A stretch of DNA of 5,841 bases from contig JANYHY010000539.1 of NCBI GenBank assembly GCA_025362165.1, positions 1-5,841 on the forward strand, in the 5' to 3' direction. The number at the start of each line of letters is the position of its first letter. The first letter of the stretch is position 1. Under the pieces are notes generated by a model, which did not search any database, was not told the DNA's origin, and worked only from the letters and a program-made list of their open reading frames with translations. The position numbers and the translations under genes are program-made. Below are positions 1 through 5,836 of the stretch, piece by piece. The stretch is from Myxococcales bacterium (lineage in GTDB: Bacteria > Myxococcota_A > Polyangia > Polyangiales > Polyangiaceae).

Positions 1-564
1 GGCGAGCCAGCGACGCACCTCACCATCATCGCCTCGGGTCTGATCAAGATTTGCCAGCCTGGGCATGACGGCGCCAACGCGATCGTCGCGCTGTTCGGCC
101 CTAAAGAGAGCGTGGGTGACATCGCTGTCGTCTCTCGTGGCACCTACCCAGCAGACGCCGTCGCCGCGTCCGATTCGCTCCACGTCATTCGCATCGAGAA
201 GACCCCAGTGCTTGCGGCGATGGATCGAGACGTCGACGTTGCGCGCGCGCTCAATCAATCGTTGATCGAGCACTCGAAGGCACTACGACAGAAGATCAAG
301 ATCATGACCGCGGGCGCCGTCGATCAACGCCTGAGCGCGCTGTTGACGCACCTTGCAGAGCGCTTCGGTGATCGAGACGACGAAGGTGCGATCAGCATCC
401 CGGTGGTCTTGTCGCGTACGGAGCTCGCGTGTCTCGTGGGCTCTACCGTAGAGACCACCATCCGCATCTTGAGCCGATGGCAGAAGTCCGGCGCGCTCTC
501 GACGACCGACGAGGGCTTCGTCATCCACAAGCCCGAAGAGCTGGACGTTTCCCCGACCGAGTGA
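1..564 (+). CDS. Crp/Fnr-family transcriptional regulator (5' end outside window)
   Basis: Reading frame 1 is open from the first base to the TGA at 562-564, so 187 C-terminal residues of a larger protein are visible. A GTG at 112 could be read as a start, but similarity to the family clearly begins upstream of it, so the gene is better read as cut by the window edge. Residues 1 to about 80 look like the end of a cyclic-nucleotide-type beta-roll (SGLIKI, then GDIAVVSRGTYPADAVA, then HVIRIEK). A long dimer helix follows (about 80-105). The C-terminal winged helix-turn-helix spans about 110-180, with LSRTELACLVGSTVETTIR. The recognition helix reads E151-T-T-I-R155, a variant of the FNR ExxSR pattern with Ile for Ser. 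The arginine that contacts cAMP phosphate in E. coli CRP is not apparent in the phosphate-cassette region, and no FNR-like cysteine cluster is visible in the part present. The signal is therefore unknown. It lies upstream of, and on the same strand as, the hemerythrin-like gene. Confidence 0.9.
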   Translation, partial: GEPATHLTIIASGLIKICQPGHDGANAIVALFGPKESVGDIAVVSRGTYPADAVAASDSLHVIRIEKTPVLAAMDRDVDVARALNQSLIEHSKALRQKIKIMTAGAVDQRLSALLTHLAERFGDRDDEGAISIPVVLSRTELACLVGSTVETTIRILSRWQKSGALSTTDEGFVIHKPEELDVSPTE

Positions 565-593
565 TCGATGTCATCGCCCGAATCATGGCTCGC

Positions 594-619
594 CCGCACC
601 GTCCTTCCATGACGGTGGG
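594..619 (+). terminator. Hairpin downstream of the Crp/Fnr gene; possible terminator without a T-tract
   Basis: CACCGTC (597-603) and GACGGTG (611-617) form a perfect 7-bp stem around a 7-nt loop. CC at 594-595 can extend it against GG at 618-619 past a bulged G at 596. It starts 30 nt after the regulator's stop codon and ends about 100 nt before the next gene, where a terminator would sit. No run of T follows it, so intrinsic termination is doubtful; it could equally be a chance stem in GC-rich DNA. Confidence 0.3.
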
Positions 620-667
620 CTGGAGTCTTGCGGCCAGCTGCGCCGTCTTGGCGAGTTTGCCGACCCG

Positions 668-681
668 ATGACATTTCGCAT
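668..681. promoter_or_regulatory. Candidate Crp/Fnr-type operator upstream of the hemerythrin-like gene
   Basis: ATGACATTTCGCAT is identical at 12 of 14 positions, including the first nine bases, to the palindrome ATGACATTTGTCAT at 2055-2068. One half-site (ATGAC) is intact; the other reads CGCAT instead of GTCAT. Its centre is about 43 nt upstream of the ATG chosen for the hemerythrin-like gene, a promoter-proximal position. The match is seen directly. Binding by the FNR-like regulator encoded at 1307-1987 is inferred. Confidence 0.4.
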
Positions 682-717
682 GGCCATCCGCAATTGAAGC
701 ACGCACTCTCCTTGTGC

Positions 718-1281
718 ATGCTTCACTCCATAGGGACGGGGAAATCAGCGCCAGTGACGGGCCCGCGCGACATGCTGCTCGCGTGTCACGATCGACTGCG
801 TTACTTCAGCGAACTCGCGTCGCTGCTCGCGACCAGGCTGGATGCGTCCGCAGAGGACGTCTCGGACGCCGCGAGACGCCTGCGCACGTACTTCACCGTC
901 GCACTGCCACTCCACGAGGCAGACGAAGAGCTCTCGCTTGCGCCTCGTCTGCTCTCGTCTTCGAAGGGAGAGAGCGTCGCGGAGTCGTTGGGGCTGATGA
1001 GCGAGCAGCATGGTCTCCTTCATGTCGTGCTCGACGAGCTGGTACCGTCGTGGACACGTTTGGAGAGCGAGCCTTCGGTCCTCGATGCGATCGCGAACAC
1101 GCTCGCCGGAGAGTCGCGGCGCTTGGCGATCGTACTCGAGGTGCACCTCGCGCTCGAAGAGACGACGATCTTCCCGTGGTTGGAACCGCTCCCGAGATCG
1201 GAGCGAGACGAGATGCTGGCCGAGATTCGCGCGAGACGCACCGAGTCCGTGATGACACAGATGGCTATGATTCGCGCGTAA
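718..1281 (+). CDS. Hemerythrin-like (HHE domain) di-iron protein
   Basis: A 187-residue protein when started at ATG 718. It looks like a single four-helix-bundle hemerythrin domain with a complete ligand set: H24 in helix A (ACHDRLR), H66 and E70 (HxxxE in PLHEADEEL), H98 and H102 (HxxxH in EQHGLLH), and H143 and E148 (HxxxxE in HLALEETTIFP). This five-His, two-carboxylate pattern binds a di-iron centre that takes up O2 or NO in family members. No signal peptide, membrane segment or fused signalling domain is visible, so it is probably a soluble cytoplasmic protein for O2/NO sensing, buffering or iron handling. The start is uncertain. The frame extends upstream to a TTG at 628, TTG 712 is possible, and GTG 754 or ATG 772 would still retain H24. 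ATG 718 is preferred because it follows the candidate operator at 668-681. The gene converges with the FNR-like gene, with 25 nt between their ends. Confidence 0.88.
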   Translation: MLHSIGTGKSAPVTGPRDMLLACHDRLRYFSELASLLATRLDASAEDVSDAARRLRTYFTVALPLHEADEELSLAPRLLSSSKGESVAESLGLMSEQHGLLHVVLDELVPSWTRLESEPSVLDAIANTLAGESRRLAIVLEVHLALEETTIFPWLEPLPRSERDEMLAEIRARRTESVMTQMAMIRA

Positions 1282-1306
1282 CGAGTGGGCTGCTTCAAAA
1301 CCGTAA

Positions 1307-1987
1307 CTAGCCTCGAGGCGCGGGAGGGCCGCCGTTTGCAATGGCTTCGAGGCGGGCGGGGTCGCGCACGTCGATGCGGGTGCGCGTGCGGTGGATACAG
1401 CCCGTGTGCGCGATCGCAGCGAGCGCCCGAGAGAGCGTCTCGGGCTTCATCCCCAAAAGGCCAGCCAGGATCGAGCGCGGGAGACGCTTCTGCTTCGACG
1501 AGTCGAGCAGCCAACGCGCGACTCGTTGCTGTGCGTTGCCGTCTGTCGTCGCTCGCCCGGCGTTGTCGCCCATGATCGTCGCGAGGACGCAGTCGAGCAC
1601 GACGCGCGCAGTGCCCGTTTGCTCGAGCCACGTGAGCATCTGTTGACGGCTCGTGCCGCAGATCGTGACATCAGTGACCGCGCGCGCCGAGTCGAGGTAG
1701 GTGGGCTGCGAGATCGCCTCGAGCCCGATGAGCGAGCCCGCGCGCCTGACCGCATGGGGGGCGTCCTCTCCGTGCTTCTCGGTCGAGCCTCGGGACAGCG
1801 CGACCGCGCCGTGCTTGACGTAGTAGACCATCTCCGCGGGCGCGCCGGCCGCGAACAACGAGCTCCCGGCGGTGCGGCGCCGGTCCACCATGGGGCACTT
1901 GCCAGCGACCCTATGTGAGGCGGCACCAATCGGACACAACGAGCAGGCGACGTCAGTTCTCGTGAGCGAGAAAATCATGTTGCTCAA
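1307..1987 (-). CDS. FNR-like Crp/Fnr regulator with a four-cysteine (probable Fe-S) sensor
   Basis: A 226-residue protein from TTG 1987 to TAG 1309-1307. Near the N-terminus are C15-x2-C18-x12-C31. A fourth cysteine, C110, sits in DVTIC, the position of Cys122 in E. coli FNR (SMVC). The sensor domain also follows FNR closely: YYVKHGAVAL, then GSLIGLEAI. The dimer helix covers about 113-145 and the winged helix-turn-helix about 150-215. The recognition helix has E183-T-L-S186-R187, the ExxSR signature that in FNR reads TTGAT half-sites. In E. coli FNR the first three cysteines are spaced x2 then x5; the x12 gap here is unusual. By family knowledge it would bind a [4Fe-4S] cluster sensitive to O2 or NO. 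The frame stays open upstream to 2485, but that part lies antisense to the ligase and lacks family similarity. TTG 1987 is chosen because GGAAGGA sits 7 nt before it; ATG 1978 is the alternative. Confidence 0.9.
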   Translation of the reverse strand: MSNMIFSLTRTDVACSLCPIGAASHRVAGKCPMVDRRRTAGSSLFAAGAPAEMVYYVKHGAVALSRGSTEKHGEDAPHAVRRAGSLIGLEAISQPTYLDSARAVTDVTICGTSRQQMLTWLEQTGTARVVLDCVLATIMGDNAGRATTDGNAQQRVARWLLDSSKQKRLPRSILAGLLGMKPETLSRALAAIAHTGCIHRTRTRIDVRDPARLEAIANGGPPAPRG

Positions 1988-1994
1988 TTTCGGG

Positions 1995-2001
1995 TCCTTC
2001 C
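1995..2001 (-). promoter_or_regulatory. Ribosome-binding site deciding the FNR-like gene start
   Basis: On the minus strand GGAAGGA lies 7 nt before TTG 1987 but 16 nt before ATG 1978. The spacing favours the rarer TTG start, which adds three residues before the methionine. Confidence 0.5.
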
Positions 2002-2005
2002 GCAG

Positions 2006-2019
2006 ATGACGGTCGTCAA
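2006..2019. promoter_or_regulatory. Candidate FNR-type operator in front of the FNR-like gene
   Basis: ATGACGGTCGTCAA is an inverted repeat of 5-4-5 geometry (ATGAC-N4-GTCAA; minus strand TTGAC-N4-GTCAT). Both half-sites contain the TGA core of the FNR half-site TTGAT, and the 14-bp size equals an FNR box. It ends 4 nt upstream of the ribosome-binding site of the minus-strand regulator. Binding there would most likely repress the gene, which suggests autoregulation. The protein-site pairing is inferred. Confidence 0.45.
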
Positions 2020-2054
2020 GACGTAGAGCATGAGGCGTGCCTGCAAGTGTCGAT

Positions 2055-2068
2055 ATGACATTTGTCAT
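2055..2068. promoter_or_regulatory. Candidate FNR-type operator at the 5' end of the ligase gene
   Basis: ATGACATTTGTCAT is a 14-bp inverted repeat, perfect in its arms (ATGACA-TT-TGTCAT) and matching the 5-4-5 geometry of Crp/Fnr boxes. It is centred 49 bp from the related palindrome at 2006-2019, within or at the edge of the short divergent region. It coincides with the ATG used here as the ligase start. If it is a real operator, translation probably begins further down, at GTG 2103 or ATG 2154. Confidence 0.5.
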
Positions 2069-3767
2069 CGCTGGCGTCTCCACTCTGGGCGAGATTCGTC
2101 GCGTGATCGCGCAGCTCGAGAGCCCCGTGGCGTCAGTCCCATCGAATGACACCATGGTGGCGGCGCTCGAGGCTGCTGCGCGGGCCGACGCTGAGCTGTT
2201 CACCTTCCACTCGACGAAGGGGCAACCCCGACTCTCAGCGCGCGCGCTGCTCGCCGAGGCGCACAGGTGGTCGGTGCTGTTTCGCACGCGAGGCGTGGTG
2301 CACGGTGATCGCGTGGTCTTGCTGATGCCTACTGGTCCTGCGTTCGTGTCCGCGCTCCTCGGTGCGATGCTCTGCGGCGCTGCTGCCGTTCCGCTTGCGT
2401 CGCCAATGACCTTCGGATCGATTGATCCCTTCTTGCGGAACTTGAGGCTCGTGCTCGACAGCGCGGACCCAAGGTTGCTCGTCACCTACCCGCGCACGCT
2501 CGAAGCGTTGCACGCGTCACCACCTCCGTGCGCCTTGGTCACGCAAGCCGACCTCGACTGCACGCACGGGTCGCTTCTGCCGCTGCCGTCGATCTCAGGC
2601 TCGGACACGGCTCTGGTGCAATACACCTCGGGGACCACAGGCCGTCCAAAAGGCGTGGTGATCTCGCACCGCGCGCTCATGTCGAACGCATCTGCCATCG
2701 CGACAGGTCTCGGCATTGGTGCGCGCGACGTAGGTGTCAGCTGGCTGCCGCTCTTCCACGACATGGGGCTCGTTGGTGTGCTGCTCACGGCGATTGCACA
2801 TCCCTATCCCGTGCACCTCGCATCGCCCGAGTGGTTCGCCATGGGACCCGAGCGGTGGATGGATCTCGCGAGTCGCGTCGGCGCATCACTCACCGCTGCA
2901 CCGAACTTCGCTTACGACATGTGCGCGTCGCGTGTACGGAGGCTCGAGGGTGCGCGGCTGGACTCTCTGCGCGTCGCGCTGAACGGCGCTGAGCCCGTCC
3001 TCATGCCGACGTTGCGTCGATTCGAGCGTGCCATGGCGCCTCTCGGTCTTCGCGCGAACGCACTACTCCCTGTCTATGGAATGGCAGAATACACCCTGGC
3101 AGTGACGTTTCCAGCCGCGGAGGCCGTGGCGTCACTGTCGGTCGATCGCGACGGACTCGAGCGTGGCGCGGTCACTCCTGGGGACTCGGCCGAGATCGTT
3201 TCGGTCGGCGCACCTGTCGCCGGCACGCGCGTGTCGATCGTCTCGGTCGACGGAGCTCCCCAGCCTGAGCGGCGCGTCGGAACGATTCGCGTCGCAGGTG
3301 CCTCGATGATGGATGGGTACTTCCGCAACGAAGAGGCGTCTCAGTCAGCCTTGCGCGACGGGTGGCTCTGGACAGGCGATCTCGGCTTCATCGACGAGGG
3401 CCGCCTCTTCGTCACCGGCCGCTCGAAGGACCTCATCATCCAGTCGGGCCGCAATGTCTACCCCTATGATCTCGAGCGCGTCGCGATCGACGTGGGTTCC
3501 CTGAGACCTGGGTCAGTCGTCGCGTTCGGCAAACGCAACGAGGCCAAAGGCACCGAGGAGATCGTCATGGTGGCCGAGACCGCAGAGCGCGAGCCTTCCA
3601 AGCGCGAGGCCCTCACGCGAACCATCCGCGGTGAGATCTTGGCGACACTGGGCGTGCGAGTGGAGATGGTACATCTCTGGCCAATCGGCAGCGTCCCTCG
3701 TACGACTAGCGGCAAGCCACGCCGTGCAGCGTGCGCAGACCTTATTGCGAGCAAGAGCTCTGATTGA
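2055..3767 (+). CDS. Fatty acyl-AMP ligase (FAAL-type adenylating enzyme)
   Basis: A 570-residue member of the AMP-forming acyl/adenylate synthetase family, near the usual FAAL length. Numbered from ATG 2055, the core motifs appear in order: the ATP-binding loop YTSGTTGRPKG (190-200), SWLPLFHDMG (229-238, typical of FAALs), YGMAE (341-345), TGDLG (440-444), the hinge GRSKDLII (455-462) and the C-terminal catalytic lysine K554 in RTTSGKPRR. The stretch after YGMAE, with SVDRDGLERG followed by IVSVGAPVAGTRVSIV, follows the FAAL pattern rather than classical acyl-CoA synthetases. FAALs convert a fatty acid and ATP to acyl-AMP and usually pass the acyl group to an acyl-carrier protein. No carrier protein or polyketide/peptide synthase lies in this window. 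The start is uncertain: GTG 2037, ATG 2055, GTG 2103 and ATG 2154 are all in frame, none has a convincing ribosome-binding site, and the recognisable domain begins at about 2154. It is divergent from the FNR-like gene. Acyl-CoA ligase activity cannot be excluded. Confidence 0.88.
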   Translation: MTFVIAGVSTLGEIRRVIAQLESPVASVPSNDTMVAALEAAARADAELFTFHSTKGQPRLSARALLAEAHRWSVLFRTRGVVHGDRVVLLMPTGPAFVSALLGAMLCGAAAVPLASPMTFGSIDPFLRNLRLVLDSADPRLLVTYPRTLEALHASPPPCALVTQADLDCTHGSLLPLPSISGSDTALVQYTSGTTGRPKGVVISHRALMSNASAIATGLGIGARDVGVSWLPLFHDMGLVGVLLTAIAHPYPVHLASPEWFAMGPERWMDLASRVGASLTAAPNFAYDMCASRVRRLEGARLDSLRVALNGAEPVLMPTLRRFERAMAPLGLRANALLPVYGMAEYTLAVTFPAAEAVASLSVDRDGLERGAVTPGDSAEIVSVGAPVAGTRVSIVSVDGAPQPERRVGTIRVAGASMMDGYFRNEEASQSALRDGWLWTGDLGFIDEGRLFVTGRSKDLIIQSGRNVYPYDLERVAIDVGSLRPGSVVAFGKRNEAKGTEEIVMVAETAEREPSKREALTRTIRGEILATLGVRVEMVHLWPIGSVPRTTSGKPRRAACADLIASKSSD

Positions 3768-3793
3768 GACACACGGGGAGCGAATGGAATGCG

Positions 3794-3805
3794 CCTGCGC
3801 GCAGG
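3794..3805. repeat. 12-bp GC palindrome in the ligase-lyase spacer
   Basis: CCTGCGCGCAGG is a perfect 12-bp palindrome, 27 nt after the ligase stop and about 130 nt before the lyase start. It has no loop of its own, is not followed by T residues, and is unlike the ATGAC-type sites. It might be an operator or a weak hairpin, or chance in GC-rich DNA. Nothing else recognisable was found in the 165-nt spacer, so it is unclear whether the two genes share a transcript. Confidence 0.2.
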
Positions 3806-3932
3806 TTGTGCAAACAAACGCGCCCGCGTGTACGACTGTGCAGCTTCCTGGGTCGGTATGAGCCGTGCTTTAGCGAAGGTCTAACTCACACCGGAAGGCG
3901 TGCCGCTCTTCTCGACGAAGAGACAAGACCGA

Positions 3933-5678
3933 ATGAATCCGAATAGAACTCCTTCCCACGGCGGAGATCATGTGGCTGCGGCATTGGCGGCGCACGGGGT
4001 CCGTTTTGTCTTCACGCTATGTGGGGGTCATATCTCCCCCATCCTCACTGCCTGCAAGTCACGGGGCATGCGCATCATCGATACCCGCGACGAAGCCGCC
4101 GCCGTCTTCGCGGCCGATGCGATGGCGCGACTCACGGGTCTACCTGGAGTCGCCGTGGTCACCGCTGGTCCTGGTCTCACCAACACCATCACTGCGCTCA
4201 AGAACGCCCAGCTCGCGCAGAGCCCAGTCATCCTCTTGGGTGGGGCTGCACCTACGGCGCTGCAGGGACGCGGTGCGCTGCAGGACATCGATCAGCGTCC
4301 TCTGATCGAACCGCACGTGAAGCTGTTCCGAAAAGTTCGCCGCGTGTGCGAGCTCGTGCCTGCCGTCGTCGAGGCACTCGCGATCGCGCGCGAGCGATTG
4401 CCTGGGCCTGTCTGCATCGAGTGCCCAGTCGACCTGCTCTACGACGAAGCGACCATTCGTAAGTGGTATGCCGACGCAGCTGGGAAGGGCACCAGCGTCC
4501 CGGACCGACTGCTGCGTTTGTACCTCAATCGGCATGTCGAAAAGATGTTCTCTCACAGCCACCAGCCTCTGCAACCGGAGGTGCGGACACCTGTCCATCC
4601 GCGAGCCACGAGGTCTCGGGTTGTTGCGGCGAGCGAGGCGCTATCCAAGGCGCAACGCCCGCTTCTGGTCGTCGGCAGTCAAGCGTTGAGTTTGCCCAAT
4701 GAGGCAGCACGCATCGCGGCAGCCATCACTCGCCTGGACATTCCGGTCTACCTCTCGGGGATGGCGCGCGGCTTGTTGGGACGAGATCACCCATTGCAAA
4801 TGCGTCACCAGAGACGCCACGCCTTGCGCGAATCAGACTGCGTGATCCTCGCGGGTGTGCCGTGCGATTTTCGCCTGGACTATGGCAAGCACGTCAAGCG
4901 CAGCACCACGCTGATCGCCGCAAATCGGAGCGCGAAAGAGGCGCGCTTGAACCGCCGCCCGACGATCGCTGCCATCGGCGACGCGGGGTTATTTCTCCAG
5001 GACCTTGCCGCGACACCGAGCGTCGCCCGCGCTGCCACGTGGAAGGAACAGCTCCATCAGCGCGATCTCGTCCGCGAGAAAGAGATCGACGCCCAAGCGA
5101 ACGTCACTGGCGAATACGTCAACCCAGTCGCCTTCCTTCGAGCGCTCGAACGCGAAGCGAGTGACGACGCAGTCTTCGTTGCCGACGGCGGAGACTTCGT
5201 CGCCACGGCTTCCTACATCTTACGTCCACGCTCTCCACTCACTTGGCTGGACCCAGGAGTATTCGGCACATTGGGAGTAGGTGGAGGCTTCGCGCTCGGC
5301 GCCGCTCTTTCGCGACCCGAAGCGGAGGTTTGGATCATCTTCGGTGACGGCGCGTGCGGCTATAGCCTCGCCGAGTTTGACACCTTCGTGCGACACGGCA
5401 TCCCTGTCATCGCGGTCGTTGGCAATGACGCCGGTTGGACACAGATCGCGCGCGAGCAGGTGAAAATGCTTGGAGACGACGTCTCCACTGTCTTGGCGCG
5501 CACCAACTATCACGAAGTCGCCGCGGCCTTCGGCGCTGAGGGCATCGTCGTGAAGACACCGCACGAGGTCGACGGAGCGCTCGCCCGCGCACGCGCCTCG
5601 GCCAAGTCAGGCAAGCCAGTATTGCTCAACGTCTGGCTGGACAAGACCGGCTTCCGGGAAGGGTCGATCTCGATGTGA
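3933..5678 (+). CDS. Thiamine-diphosphate enzyme, ILVBL/HACL2-type (probable 2-hydroxyacyl-CoA lyase)
   Basis: A 581-residue enzyme with the three-domain layout of the acetolactate synthase/oxalyl-CoA decarboxylase superfamily. The N-terminal domain holds the catalytic glutamate E54 in DTRDEAAAVFAADAMARL, then TAGPGLTNT. The middle domain has VVGSQAL, GMARGLLGR and CDFRL. The C-terminal domain has DPGVFGTLGVG and the diphosphate/metal motif G471-D-G to N498-D499, reading FGDGACGYS, FDTFVRH and VGNDAGWTQI. As I recall it, human ILVBL (HACL2) shares these phrases almost word for word, whereas acetolactate synthase and HACL1 differ after the conserved Asn. HACL2 cleaves 2-hydroxyacyl-CoA to formyl-CoA and an aldehyde one carbon shorter, in alpha-oxidation of 2-hydroxy fatty acids. 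The human protein has an N-terminal membrane anchor; this one does not, so it should be cytosolic. ATG 3933, with AGAGA 9 nt upstream, is preferred over GTG 3900, where GGAAGG is too close. It follows the acyl-AMP ligase on the same strand after 165 nt. Confidence 0.9.
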   Translation: MNPNRTPSHGGDHVAAALAAHGVRFVFTLCGGHISPILTACKSRGMRIIDTRDEAAAVFAADAMARLTGLPGVAVVTAGPGLTNTITALKNAQLAQSPVILLGGAAPTALQGRGALQDIDQRPLIEPHVKLFRKVRRVCELVPAVVEALAIARERLPGPVCIECPVDLLYDEATIRKWYADAAGKGTSVPDRLLRLYLNRHVEKMFSHSHQPLQPEVRTPVHPRATRSRVVAASEALSKAQRPLLVVGSQALSLPNEAARIAAAITRLDIPVYLSGMARGLLGRDHPLQMRHQRRHALRESDCVILAGVPCDFRLDYGKHVKRSTTLIAANRSAKEARLNRRPTIAAIGDAGLFLQDLAATPSVARAATWKEQLHQRDLVREKEIDAQANVTGEYVNPVAFLRALEREASDDAVFVADGGDFVATASYILRPRSPLTWLDPGVFGTLGVGGGFALGAALSRPEAEVWIIFGDGACGYSLAEFDTFVRHGIPVIAVVGNDAGWTQIAREQVKMLGDDVSTVLARTNYHEVAAAFGAEGIVVKTPHEVDGALARARASAKSGKPVLLNVWLDKTGFREGSISM

Positions 5679-5698
5679 TGCGACGAGGCTATTTTCCT

Positions 5699-5820
5699 AA
5701 CACTACTGCCGCAGCTTCACGGCGACCGAGAATTCCACAGCCGGATCCAGGCAAAACACTGCTGCCGCAGTAAGCGAGTTTGGGTCTATTCGGCGGACAT
5801 CCGCCCGGAACGTACTGCTG
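5699..5820. repeat. 56-nt-period degenerate repeat after the lyase gene
   Basis: AACACTACTGCCGCAG (5699-5714) recurs as AACACTGCTGCCGCAG (5755-5770), identical at 15 of 16 positions and offset by 56 nt. The inner heptamer ACTGCTG appears a third time at 5814-5820, again exactly 56 nt on. The intervening sequence is mostly not conserved, apart from a short ATTC at the same offset in the first two units (5732 and 5788). The second copy contains ACTGC-N4-GCAGT. The function is unknown; it may be an iterated protein-binding site or the edge of a repeat continuing past the window. Confidence 0.45.
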
Positions 5821-5836
5821 TACGTGAGGACGGATG
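5792..5836 (+). promoter_or_regulatory. Two mutually exclusive hairpins; possible leader of a gene beyond the window
   Basis: Hairpin 1 is GGCGG (5792-5796) with CCGCC (5801-5805) around ACAT. Hairpin 2 has an inner stem ACGTAC (5810-5815) with GTACGT (5820-5825) around TGCT, and an outer stem CATCCG (5798-5803) with CGGATG (5831-5836). The two compete for bases 5798-5805. Hairpin 2 encloses GAGGA (5826-5830) and buries an ATG at 5834, which could be the start of a downstream gene. Only eight bases follow, so neither gene nor switch can be confirmed. The rest of 5679-5841 shows no gene. Confidence 0.3.

Noticed and set aside
138..153. TGGCAC resembling a sigma-54 -24 element
   Set aside because: The matching -12 element is absent at the required spacing, and the site is inside a coding region.
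254..266. ATCAA-TCG-TTGAT, FNR-like half-sites
   Set aside because: The half-sites are in reversed order with a 3-nt gap, and it lies inside the coding region of the first regulator.
745..1341. Long minus-strand reading frame across the hemerythrin gene
   Set aside because: Arginine-rich shadow frame typical of the antisense of GC-rich genes; the + strand frame carries the complete hemerythrin ligand set.
1988..2485. N-terminal extension of the minus-strand FNR-like reading frame
   Set aside because: It lies antisense to the ligase, lacks regulator-like sequence and is low-complexity; the family similarity and a good ribosome-binding site place the start at 1987.
3933..5678. Acetolactate synthase large subunit (ilvB)
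   Set aside because: The superfamily is right, but the sequence after the diphosphate motif (GNDAGWTQI) and the middle-domain phrases match ILVBL/HACL2, and no ilvN small-subunit gene follows.
5730..5748. EcoRI and BamHI sites close together, suggesting a cloning junction
   Set aside because: No vector or linker sequence accompanies them, and the surrounding base composition does not change; chance is sufficient.
5699..5820. CRISPR array
   Set aside because: The conserved unit is only 16 nt, the third copy keeps 7 nt, and no cas gene is nearby.
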